DNA from: Sphaerisporangium siamense
GTDB taxonomy: Bacteria > Actinomycetota > Actinomycetes > Streptosporangiales > Streptosporangiaceae
Reading direction: 5' to 3'
Length of the DNA stretch: 64,000 nucleotides
Assembly (NCBI RefSeq): GCF_014205275.1
Contig: NZ_JACHND010000001.1
Location: forward strand, 1,426,001 to 1,490,000
Within the stretch, counting starts at the first letter, position 1. Each line of letters begins with the position of its first letter. This document shows positions 36,727 through 44,866 of the stretch, piece by piece. The translations under genes were made by a program, and so were the position numbers. Under the pieces are notes generated by a model that saw only the letters and a program-made list of their open reading frames with translations, did not search any database and was not told the DNA's origin.

Positions 36727-37738
36727 CCGGCGGTCCGCCGCCTTCCACGGGGCCGTACGGGATCCCCGCCCGTACGGCCCCGTGGTACGCCTGGAGCGGG
36801 TCGGCCGACGCGCGCACCGGCGCGAGTCCGGCGGCGAGGTAGCGTGCCGCCACGTGCAGGGCGCGCAGCGTCGCCGCGATCGACGGGCGGTTGACGCTCG
36901 GCCCGCGCACCACCGCCTTGACCTCGCGCGTGACGGGCTCGCCCGGCAGCTCGCGCACCGCGACGCCGCGCACCCCGGCCGCGAGGGCCAGTGCGGGTAC
37001 GGCCGCGATGCCGATGCCCTGGGCGACCAGGCCGAGGATCGTCCCGAGGCCCTCGAACTCCCACGGCACCGGCGGCGCGCCGCCGGCCTCGGCGAGCAGG
37101 CGGTCCACCGCCACGCGGGACGGCTCCCCCTCGGGTGTCGCCATCCACGGCTCCTCGCGCAGCCGCCGCAGGTCCACCGGCGTGGCGGGGTCGGCGACGG
37201 GATGACGCCGGGGCACCACCAGCACCAGCGGGTCGCGCAGCAGCGGGTGGACCCGCAGCACCTCACCGTCCCGGACGGCAGCCTGCGTGTGCCAGTCGTC
37301 GACGAGGGCGATGTCGGCCTCGCCCGCCTCGACCTCCGCGATGCCCCGCCCGGGACCGCTCTGCCTGAGGCGCAGGGTCAAGGAGGTGTGGCGGCGCAGC
37401 GACCGGGCCAGGACGGGGGCGAAGGCGACGGCGGCGGTCGGGAAGGCGGTGACGACCACCCGTCCGGAGGGGGTGCCCCGGTGGGCGGACAGGTCGGACT
37501 CGGCCGTCTCGACCATGGCGAGGATGCGCTCGCCGTGCCGGACGAGGCGGTGGCCGGCGTCGGTGAGTTCGGCGCTGCGCGAGGTGCGATCCAGCAGAAC
37601 CGAGCTCGTCTCGCGTTCCAGGGCGGCGAGCTGCTGGGACACCGCCGAGGCGCTGTACCCGAGCGCGGCGGCGGTCGCCGCGATGCTCCCCCGGCGCGCG
37701 AACTCGCAGAGCAGGGCAAGGCGCCGCAGGTCGAGCAT
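36674..37738 (-). CDS. LysR-family regulator with C-terminal extension
   Basis: A protein of 354 residues. The HTH (residues 2-60) reads LDLRRLALLCEFARRGSIAA, then AVSQQLAALERETSS. An effector-binding domain follows to about 300 (VVVTAFPTAAVAFAPVL; GIGIAAVPALALA). After it comes a Gly/Ser/Pro-rich extension of some 45 residues that overlaps the SCO5389-like gene; the family normally ends near 300. It is divergent from the aminotransferase gene with 91 bases between, so it probably controls that gene and itself. Its ATG follows AAGGAG. Confidence 0.88.
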   Translation of the reverse strand: MLDLRRLALLCEFARRGSIAATAAALGYSASAVSQQLAALERETSSVLLDRTSRSAELTDAGHRLVRHGERILAMVETAESDLSAHRGTPSGRVVVTAFPTAAVAFAPVLARSLRRHTSLTLRLRQSGPGRGIAEVEAGEADIALVDDWHTQAAVRDGEVLRVHPLLRDPLVLVVPRRHPVADPATPVDLRRLREEPWMATPEGEPSRVAVDRLLAEAGGAPPVPWEFEGLGTILGLVAQGIGIAAVPALALAAGVRGVAVRELPGEPVTREVKAVVRGPSVNRPSIAATLRALHVAARYLAAGLAPVRASADPLQAYHGAVRAGIPYGPVEGGGPPVSSPPGRGSGSGSASAR

Positions 37739-37829
37739 CGGTTCTCCTTACGGTCACCCCTGGAAAGCCTCGCTTGTCCTGATGGATGTACCCGCGCAAG
37801 CTGGGCACGTCCCCGGATGCGAGGAGGTT

Positions 37830-39110
37830 ATGGCCGTGAACATCACGCTTTCCGCCACACTGGCAGCTAATGAGGAGATTGCCCGAAGACGCGGCGCCGG
37901 GCAGCGGGTCCTGAACCTGGCCTTCGGCGAGGCCGGGCTCCCCGTCCACCCGGCGCTGCGCGAACGCCTCGCGCGGGCCGCCACGGACAACGGGTACGGC
38001 CCGGTGGCCGGCGCGCCGTCCCTGCGCGAGGCCGCCGCGGGCTACTGGACCCGCCGTGACCTCCCCACCGACCCCGATCTCGTCGTCTGCGGCCCCGGAA
38101 GCAAGCCCCTCCTCTACGCGCTGCTGCTCGCGATCGGCGGCGACGTCGTGCTGCCCGTGCCGAGCTGGGTGAGCTACGCCGCCCAGGCCGAGCTGGCCGG
38201 CGTCCGTCCGATCCCGGTCCCCGTGCCTCCCGGCGAGGGAGGGGCACCGGACCCCGAGCGGGTGGCCGACGCCGTCCTGCGGGCGCGCGCCGAGGGACGC
38301 CGGGTCGGATCGCTGCTCGTCACGCTGCCGGACAACCCCACGGGACGGCTGGCCAGGCAGGCGACCGTGCGACGCCTGGCGCGGATCGCCCGCGATCTCG
38401 ACCTGATCATCGTCTCCGACGAGATCTACCGGGACCTCGTCCACGACGAACGCGCCCCCTTCCTGTCGCCCGCGGCCGTCGCGCCCGAGCGGACCGTCGT
38501 CACGACCGGCCTCAGCAAGAGCCTGGCGCTCGGCGGGTGGCGCATCGGCGTCGCGCGGCTCCCCTCCGCGCCGCTGCGCGACCGGGTGCTCGCCATCGCC
38601 TCCGAGATCTGGTCGAGCCCCGCGGCCCCCGTGCAGCACGCCGCCGCGTACGCCTACGCCGAGCCGCCTGAGCTGGCCGAGCGCGTCGCCGCGAGCCGCC
38701 GGCTGCACGGCGTCGTGGCCCGCGCGGTGGCCGGCAGGTTCGCCGCGGCGGGCGCCCGCGTGCCGTCCCCGCAGGGCGGCTTCTACCTGTATCCGGACCT
38801 CGCGCCGCTGAGCCGGTTCGCCACCTCCGACGCGCTCGCCGCGACGCTGCTCGACGGCCACGGGGTGGGCGTGCTGCCGGGCACGGCGTTCGGGGACTCC
38901 CCCGGCGCGCTGCGCGTCCGGGTCGCCACGAGCCTGCTGTACGGAGAGTCGGAGGAGCGCCGTCTGGCCGCCCTCACCGCCGAGCGCCCACTGGACCTGC
39001 CGTGGGTCGCCGCGGCGCTCGCGCACCTCGGCGAGGCGCTCCATGGGCTCACCGAGCGACGGGGTTTCGCGGCGTGGATCCCGGCCGCGCTCGCCCCGGC
39101 CGCGCCCTAG
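37830..39110 (+). CDS. Class I/II PLP-dependent aminotransferase
   Basis: A 426-residue fold-type I aminotransferase. The N-terminus reads LNLAFGEAGLPVHPALRERL, then YGPVAGAPSLREAAAGYW. LPDNPTGRLA supplies the Asn and DEIYRDLV the Asp/Tyr that hold PLP; TTGLSKSLALGGWRIG has the Schiff-base Lys (about 234). The closing Arg is in GALRVRVATSLLYG. It may act on an aromatic or branched amino acid; the substrate is not evident. The ATG at 37830 follows GAGGAGG by 3 bases. It is probably controlled by the divergent LysR. Confidence 0.9.
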   Translation: MAVNITLSATLAANEEIARRRGAGQRVLNLAFGEAGLPVHPALRERLARAATDNGYGPVAGAPSLREAAAGYWTRRDLPTDPDLVVCGPGSKPLLYALLLAIGGDVVLPVPSWVSYAAQAELAGVRPIPVPVPPGEGGAPDPERVADAVLRARAEGRRVGSLLVTLPDNPTGRLARQATVRRLARIARDLDLIIVSDEIYRDLVHDERAPFLSPAAVAPERTVVTTGLSKSLALGGWRIGVARLPSAPLRDRVLAIASEIWSSPAAPVQHAAAYAYAEPPELAERVAASRRLHGVVARAVAGRFAAAGARVPSPQGGFYLYPDLAPLSRFATSDALAATLLDGHGVGVLPGTAFGDSPGALRVRVATSLLYGESEERRLAALTAERPLDLPWVAAALAHLGEALHGLTERRGFAAWIPAALAPAAP

Positions 39111-39250
39111 GAGCGCAGTCGCCGGATCGGCTCGTGGGCGTGAATGTTCATCGCTTCGCCAGAAAAACATGCCCTGATATATGCGGTTTATGAGTGGATG
39201 TCCGACTGTCAGACTCGTCGGCACTGGGAGGACGAACAGGGAGTGCTAAC

Positions 39251-40438
39251 GTGCCGAACACCGCGACGGCCCCGGTCGCAGACTGGTTCACGCTGGACCG
39301 GCTCCACGCCGACCCGTACCCGATATACGCGCGGCTGAGACGCGAGGCGCCGATCGCCTGGGTTCCCGCGACCCGGAGCTACTTTCTCACCAGCTACCGA
39401 GCATGCCGCGATGTGAATCTCGACCAGGAGGTCTTCACCGCGACCCGGGAGTACACCCGCCGGTATTCGATGGGCGCCAGCATGCTGCACAAGGACGACC
39501 CCGAACACGCGACCGAGCGGAAGGCGTTCGGCGGCGTGCTCAAGCCCAACGCCATCGCGCGAGATTGGAACCGCGTGTTCGAGGTGAACGCGCGAAAACA
39601 CCTCGCCGGGTTGCGTGACGCCGGTCCCGGCGCGGACCTGGTCGAGGCCTTCTCCGGCCCGTTCGCCGCCGACTGCCTCCGCGAGATGCTCGGCTTTCGC
39701 AACGTCGGCCAGCACGACGTGCACCGATGGTCCCAGGCGATCATGGACGGCAACAGCAACAGCGACGACGATGACGAGGTGTGGGAGCGATACCGCCATA
39801 GCGGCGAGGAGATCGACGAGGCCCTCGACGAGGTGATCCCGCTCCTGCGCGCCGAACCGGACGGCTCGCTCATCTCCACGCTGATCAACGGTCCCGAGCC
39901 GATGGACCTGGAGTCGATCAGGGCGAATGTCAAGATGACCATCGGCGGGGGAGTCAAGGAACCGCGCGACGCGCTGGTGATCGCGCTGTGGGGGCTGCTG
40001 AGCCACCCGGACCAGTTCGACCGGGTCAGACGTGATCCGGGCGCAGCCGTGCCGGCGTTCGACGAGGCGGTGCGGTGGGTGTCCCCGATCGGGATGTACC
40101 CGCGGAAGACGACACGGGCGACGGAGCTGGCGGGGGTGAGCCTGCCCGCCGGCGCCCATCTCAGCGTCGTGATCGCCGCGGCCAACCGTGACGAGACGGT
40201 GTTCGGCGACGGCGAGGAGTTCGACATCAACAGGGAGCGCAAGCCCCACCTCGCCTTCGCCAACGGAGCGCACATCTGCGCCGGCCAGCACGTCGCCAAG
40301 GCGATGATCGGACGTGTCGCGCTGCCGATGCTGATCTCCGCGCTCCCCGGGTTGCGTCCGGCGGAGGACACCGAGCCGCGCAGCGGCGGGTGGATCTTCC
40401 GCCGCATCTACGAACTCCGCCTCGCGTGGGACGTGTGA
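39251..40438 (+). CDS. Cytochrome P450 of a three-component class I system
   Basis: A 395-residue P450. The heme loop is FANGAHICAGQHVAKA with Cys at about 343, and ExxR is in FDEAVRW. The I-helix region reads MTIGGGVKEPRDAL, with Pro where the usual proton-relay Thr stands. MGASMLHKDDPEHATERKAF is the helix C region. The ferredoxin gene starts 2 bases after the stop, then the reductase gene, so all redox partners come from one operon, a layout typical of catabolic P450s (camphor, cineole and similar). I chose GTG 39251 with AGGGAG upstream; a start 57 bases earlier is possible. Confidence 0.92.
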   Translation: MPNTATAPVADWFTLDRLHADPYPIYARLRREAPIAWVPATRSYFLTSYRACRDVNLDQEVFTATREYTRRYSMGASMLHKDDPEHATERKAFGGVLKPNAIARDWNRVFEVNARKHLAGLRDAGPGADLVEAFSGPFAADCLREMLGFRNVGQHDVHRWSQAIMDGNSNSDDDDEVWERYRHSGEEIDEALDEVIPLLRAEPDGSLISTLINGPEPMDLESIRANVKMTIGGGVKEPRDALVIALWGLLSHPDQFDRVRRDPGAAVPAFDEAVRWVSPIGMYPRKTTRATELAGVSLPAGAHLSVVIAAANRDETVFGDGEEFDINRERKPHLAFANGAHICAGQHVAKAMIGRVALPMLISALPGLRPAEDTEPRSGGWIFRRIYELRLAWDV

Positions 40439-40440
40439 GC

Positions 40441-40767
40441 ATGGCGAAGATCGTGTATCGGTACCGCGACGGCGCGCGGCGGACCGTTGAGCGCGACACG
40501 CCGGCATCGATCATGCGGGCCGCCGTGGAGGCCGGTGTCCCGGGCATCGTCGGGGAGTGCGGCGGACAGACGATGTGCGCGACCTGCCACGTGTACGTCG
40601 ACGACGCGTACGCGGGCCGCCTTCCCGTCATCGGGGACGAGGAAGAGGAGATGCTGGAGTGCACGGCCGCGCCACGGGACGCGGGGCGCAGCCGCCTCGG
40701 CTGTCAGATCGTCGTCGGCGCCGGTCTCGACGAGATCGAGGTCGATGTGCCGGACACCCAGATCTGA
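40441..40767 (+). CDS. Putidaredoxin-type 2Fe-2S ferredoxin
   Basis: A 108-residue ferredoxin with cluster ligands Cys40, Cys46, Cys49 and Cys88 in the adrenodoxin/putidaredoxin spacing (ECGGQTMCATCHVYV, then SRLGCQI). It passes electrons from the FAD reductase to the P450. The ATG follows the P450 stop by 2 bases, and its own stop overlaps the start of the reductase gene (TGATG). Confidence 0.95.
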   Translation: MAKIVYRYRDGARRTVERDTPASIMRAAVEAGVPGIVGECGGQTMCATCHVYVDDAYAGRLPVIGDEEEEMLECTAAPRDAGRSRLGCQIVVGAGLDEIEVDVPDTQI

Positions 40768-42014
40768 TGACGGACCACCGGCGCCGTGCCGGGCGCGTGG
40801 TCATCGTCGGAGCCGGTACGGCGGGCGTCCAGCTCGCCGACTCCCTGCGGGCCGGCGGGCACGACGGGCCCATCGTCCTCATCGGCGATGAGCCCGCACT
40901 GCCCTACCAGCGGCCACCGCTGTCCAAGGAGTACCTGACCGGGCCGGACGGGGCGATCGCGCCCCCGCTGCGCGGCGAATCGTTCTACACCGGCAACGAC
41001 ATCGAACTCCGCCGGGGGGAGGCCGTCACCGAGATCGACACCAGCCGCCGCCACGCGGTGCTGGACGGCGGCGAGCGCGTGGCATACGACCACCTGGTGC
41101 TGGCCACGGGCGCCAGGAACCGGACCCTGGACCTTCCGGGGAGCGGCCTCGCCGGCGTGACATCGCTGCGCACTCTCGCGGACTCGGCCCACCTCAGGCG
41201 GCGGCTGACAACCGCCGGGCGGGTCGTGGTGCTGGGAGCCGGATTCGTCGGACTGGAGTTCACGGCGGCGGCCCGCCTGCGCGGGGTGGAGGCCGTCGTG
41301 TTCGAGACCGCCGCCCGGCCGATGGCACGGGTCGCCAGCCCGGCGCTGTCGGAGTTCATCGCCCGCGTTCACACCGAGATGGGCACCGAACTGCGCCACG
41401 GTCAGTCGGTCGTCGAGATCACCGGCACCGCCGGCGCCGTGGCGGCGGTAAGGACCGGACGGGGCGAACTGCTGGAGACCGACCTGGTACTCGTCTGTGT
41501 CGGTGCGGCGCCGGCGGACGAACTGGCACGCCGCGCCGGTATCACGGTGGAGAACGGGATCCGGGTCGACGACAGGTTCCGCACCAGCGCTCCCGGGATC
41601 TGGGCGATCGGGGACTGCGCGAGCTTTCCCGATTCCCGTTCCGGCCGCAGACTACGCCTGGAATCGGTGCAGAACGCCTCCGCCCAGGCCAGGGTCCTGG
41701 CGCGCGTCATGCTCGGTGACGACGTGCGGTACAGCGACGTCCCGTGGTTCTGGAGCAACCAGGGATCGATACGTCTGCAGATCGCCGGGGTGCGGTTCGA
41801 CGGGGACAGGGCGCTGTCCCTGGGTGATCCGGCCGGCGGATCGTTCTCGGTGCTGAGTTTCCGGGAGGACAGGTTGGTGGCCGTCGAGTCGGTGAACCGG
41901 CCTCGGGACCACGTGTCGGCGCGGCGGGCGCTGGCCAAGCGGCTGAGCCTGCGGCCCGAGGAGGTCGTCGCCGGGTTCGACCTCGGCGACCTCGTCGGCG
42001 GCGCGTCGAGATAG
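40767..42014 (+). CDS. FAD-dependent ferredoxin reductase (putidaredoxin reductase type)
   Basis: A 415-residue two-dinucleotide-binding-domain flavoprotein. The FAD loop is VVIVGAGTAGVQLADSLR (about 11-28), the NAD loop is VVVLGAGFVGLEFTAAARLR (about 152-171), and IWAIGDCASFPD (about 278) binds the flavin tail. PYQRPPLSKEYL is typical of putidaredoxin, rubredoxin and dioxygenase reductases. The ATG overlaps the ferredoxin stop. The gene ends 15 bases before the convergent LysR gene. Confidence 0.95.
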   Translation: MTDHRRRAGRVVIVGAGTAGVQLADSLRAGGHDGPIVLIGDEPALPYQRPPLSKEYLTGPDGAIAPPLRGESFYTGNDIELRRGEAVTEIDTSRRHAVLDGGERVAYDHLVLATGARNRTLDLPGSGLAGVTSLRTLADSAHLRRRLTTAGRVVVLGAGFVGLEFTAAARLRGVEAVVFETAARPMARVASPALSEFIARVHTEMGTELRHGQSVVEITGTAGAVAAVRTGRGELLETDLVLVCVGAAPADELARRAGITVENGIRVDDRFRTSAPGIWAIGDCASFPDSRSGRRLRLESVQNASAQARVLARVMLGDDVRYSDVPWFWSNQGSIRLQIAGVRFDGDRALSLGDPAGGSFSVLSFREDRLVAVESVNRPRDHVSARRALAKRLSLRPEEVVAGFDLGDLVGGASR

Positions 42015-42029
42015 AGCCAGGAAACGCCG

Positions 42030-42953
42030 TCAGCGACCGGCCGGCTCCGGCGGCAGGCCCCCGGCGCCCCACTCAAGGGCGGTCGCATACTCGATCAGCT
42101 CCCGGACCCGGTGGGCGAGGCGCACGCGCGACGGCCAGATCATGACCACTCTTACCGGCCGGGCCGGCGGCGACAGCTCCTTGACGACGACGGACAGCCC
42201 CTCGTGGCTGCGGTCGTTGTGAGAACGCTGCACCGACACCGCGTACCCCATGCCCCTTCCGACGAGGGCACGGGTCAGCTCGAAGCTGGTGGTCGTGTGG
42301 CCCTTGGTGACCGAGAGCCCCCTGTCGTGGAAGACGGAGAGCGTGTGCTCCTGGCTCACCGGCGTGCTCGGGAGTACGAGCGGCTCGTCGACGAGGTCGG
42401 CGAGGTCGACCGTCGGCGCGGACGCCAGCCGGTGGTCCTCCGAGAGAAGGACGTAGGGGTGTGCCTCGTACAGGACGATGCGGTCGAGGCCGGCCGTGAG
42501 ACTCCATTCGTAGGCGACGCCGACGTCGAGCGCTCCCGTGCGCAGCTTGCTCTGCAGCACGTCCTGGTCACACTCGACGAAGTCGAGCCGCACGCGCGGA
42601 TGCAGGTCGCCGAACCCCTGGAGCAGCCGTGGGAGCACGATCGAGGCGAGGGGCGCGTAGCAGCCGAGCATGACGGGGCCGGCCAGCTCGGTGCTCGAAC
42701 ACGTCACGCTGAGTTCGTTCGCGTCGCGAAGCACCAGCTTGGCCTGTTCCAGGGCGCGCACCCCACTGGCGGTCAGCGTCACCCCGCGCGCCTTGCGCCG
42801 GACGAAGAGCTGGGTGTTGAGGGTGCGTTCGAGCTCGGTCAGGGCGGCGGACAGCGCGGACTGCGACACGTGCAGCTTGTCGGCCGCGTGGAAGATGCTG
42901 CCCGCTTCGGCGGCGGCCACGAAGTAGCTCAGTTGACGCAGAGTGAAGTTCAT
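42030..42953 (-). CDS. LysR-family regulator of the P450/importer module
   Basis: A protein of 307 residues: the HTH is MNFTLRQLSYFVAAAEAGSI, then VSQSALSAALTELERTLNT. The effector domain has GPVMLGCYAPLASIVLPRLL and ALVGRGMGYAVSVQ. It is of the CynR/CbbR-like size. It is the last gene of the leftward importer operon (63 bases after the DppC-like permease) and convergent with the P450 operon. It could use an inducer brought in by the importer to activate both the P450 and the transport genes. Confidence 0.9.
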   Translation of the reverse strand: MNFTLRQLSYFVAAAEAGSIFHAADKLHVSQSALSAALTELERTLNTQLFVRRKARGVTLTASGVRALEQAKLVLRDANELSVTCSSTELAGPVMLGCYAPLASIVLPRLLQGFGDLHPRVRLDFVECDQDVLQSKLRTGALDVGVAYEWSLTAGLDRIVLYEAHPYVLLSEDHRLASAPTVDLADLVDEPLVLPSTPVSQEHTLSVFHDRGLSVTKGHTTTSFELTRALVGRGMGYAVSVQRSHNDRSHEGLSVVVKELSPPARPVRVVMIWPSRVRLAHRVRELIEYATALEWGAGGLPPEPAGR

Positions 42954-43016
42954 TCGTCCCTCACCGATGGGCGACGCTCGAAACCCGCATCGTATGCGAC
43001 CCCTTCGGCACCTCGT

Positions 43017-43907
43017 TCAGCGGAGAAGCGCGACGTCACGGCGGCGGACCCGCAGCCGCTGAAGCGCGTTGAGCGCCCGCGCGCGCGGGTCGACGGTGGC
43101 ACGCAGGCTGGAGCCGAGAAGGTTGAGGAAGAAGACGCAGACGAGCAACGCCATGCCCGGGAAGATCACCAGCCAGGGGGCGACGGTCAGGTAGTCACGT
43201 CCGTCGGCGATCATGTTGCCCCACGTCGGCGTCGGCGGCGCGATGCCCAGACCGAGGAAGCTCAGCGCGCCGTCGATCAGCATGCTCATCGCGGACACGA
43301 TCACCAGGTGCACGACCGCGAGGGGCAGCACGTTGGGGAGGATGTGCCTGACAAGGATCTTCCACGCCGGCACTCCGGCGGCGCGCGCCGCGTCGATGTA
43401 GTTGCGCCCGCTCACGCTCAGCGCCCGGCTCCGGATGACGCGGGCGCTGAAGGGCGTGAAGACCATGGTCAGCGCCAGTAGCTCGGTGGACATGCTCGGG
43501 CCGAGCGCGACGGCGAGCGACATGGCGAGCACGACCCCGGGAAAGGCCATGCCCGCGTCCACCAACCGCATGAGCACCGCGTCCGCCGCGCGGAAGAACC
43601 CGCTGACCATCCCGATCAGCAGGCCGAGCGTGCCCGCGCACAGGGTGATGAGCGCGGCCAGGCCCAGCGAGTACCGGCCCCCGGTGACAAGGCGGCTCAG
43701 CACGTCACGCCCATAGGCGTCCGTGCCGAACGGATGCGACCAGCTCGGCGGGAGGAGCCTGCTCGACGGGTGGATCGCCCGGGTCGACGGCAGGACGAGC
43801 GGTAGCAGCGCGACCGCCACGACCATCGCCCCGAGGACGACGGCCGACACGGTCAGCGCCCGGTTACGCCGGACGAAGCCCCCGAACTTGTGCATCTGTG
43901 GTCTCAC
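43017..43907 (-). CDS. DppC/OppC-type ABC transporter permease
   Basis: A 296-residue membrane protein with six helices. The N-terminus has NRALTVSAVVLGAMVVAVAL; HPFGTDAYGRDVLSRLVTGG (about 49-68) is the classic DppC/OppC signature. The EAA loop is AARAAGVPAWKILVRHILPN. It forms a heterodimeric channel with the DppB-like protein and overlaps that gene by 4 bases (ATGA at 43904-43907). Confidence 0.94.
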   Translation of the reverse strand: MRPQMHKFGGFVRRNRALTVSAVVLGAMVVAVALLPLVLPSTRAIHPSSRLLPPSWSHPFGTDAYGRDVLSRLVTGGRYSLGLAALITLCAGTLGLLIGMVSGFFRAADAVLMRLVDAGMAFPGVVLAMSLAVALGPSMSTELLALTMVFTPFSARVIRSRALSVSGRNYIDAARAAGVPAWKILVRHILPNVLPLAVVHLVIVSAMSMLIDGALSFLGLGIAPPTPTWGNMIADGRDYLTVAPWLVIFPGMALLVCVFFLNLLGSSLRATVDPRARALNALQRLRVRRRDVALLR

Positions 43908-44848
43908 GAGACTCGAACCTTCGGGTCGATCAGGGCATAGGAGAGGTCGACGAGGAGGTTGACGACGACGAACATGAGCGTGACGAACAGGGTGACGCCC
44001 TGTACCAGGGGATAGTCCCTGGTCGAGATCGCCTGGAGGGCCAGGGACCCGAGGCCGGGGATCACGAACACGGTCTCCACGATCACCACGCCGCCGACGA
44101 GAGTGGCGAAGTGACCTCCCATGACCGTGAGGACCGGCATCAACGCGTTGGGCACCGCGTGCCCGATGGCCACCCTGGTCTCGCTCAGGCCCTTGGAACG
44201 AGCGGTGCGCAGGTACAGCTGCGACATCTCGTTCATGACGCTCTCCCGCAGGAAGACGAGGTAGACGGCGACGTCACCGATGACCAGCACGGTGACGGGG
44301 AGTACGAGGTAAGGGACCGCCGCGACCGGATCGGCGAGCAGGTCCGCGTATCCGCTCGGAGGGAACCACCGCAGGACCATCGCGAAGATCAGGATGACGA
44401 TGAGAGCGACCCAGAACTGTGGGAGTGCCATGCCGAGCGAGGCCGTCTGGGTCACCGAGCGGGCCGCCGGGCTTCGTGGGCGGACGGTGCCCCACAGCGT
44501 GATCCCCAGCGCGATGGCGAAGCTGATCACCGTGCTGAACAACGCCAGGGTGAGAGTGGGCGCGATGTGCCCGATGATCACCGGTAGGACGGGGCCGGAG
44601 AAGGTGATCGAGCTGCCGAGGTCTCCGGACAGGACCCGGCCGAGCCAGGCGCCGTACTGTTCGAACCATGTCCCGGACAGGCCGAGGCTGTCGCGCAGCG
44701 TGGCGAGCTGCTGGGGGTCCGCGGTCTCCCCCAGGATCGACACGGCGGGGTCGCCGGGCACGAGCCGGATCACGACGAACATCACGGTCCCGACCACCCA
44801 CAGCACGACGACCAGGTCTCGCGCCCGCCGGAGCAGGATCTTCAGCAT
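43904..44848 (-). CDS. DppB/OppB-type ABC transporter permease
   Basis: A 314-residue membrane protein with six helices. Family landmarks are VMFVVIRLVPGDPAVSILGE (about 22-41), the EAA loop TARSKGLSETRVAIGHAVPN and VETVFVIPGLGSLALQAI. Together with the DppC-like protein it forms the membrane channel for a peptide-sized or other bulky substrate. The ATG follows a GAGGAAG site and lies 18 bases after the ATPase stop. Confidence 0.94.
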   Translation of the reverse strand: MLKILLRRARDLVVVLWVVGTVMFVVIRLVPGDPAVSILGETADPQQLATLRDSLGLSGTWFEQYGAWLGRVLSGDLGSSITFSGPVLPVIIGHIAPTLTLALFSTVISFAIALGITLWGTVRPRSPAARSVTQTASLGMALPQFWVALIVILIFAMVLRWFPPSGYADLLADPVAAVPYLVLPVTVLVIGDVAVYLVFLRESVMNEMSQLYLRTARSKGLSETRVAIGHAVPNALMPVLTVMGGHFATLVGGVVIVETVFVIPGLGSLALQAISTRDYPLVQGVTLFVTLMFVVVNLLVDLSYALIDPKVRVS

Positions 44849-44866
44849 CGTTCGCTTCCTCCCCGA

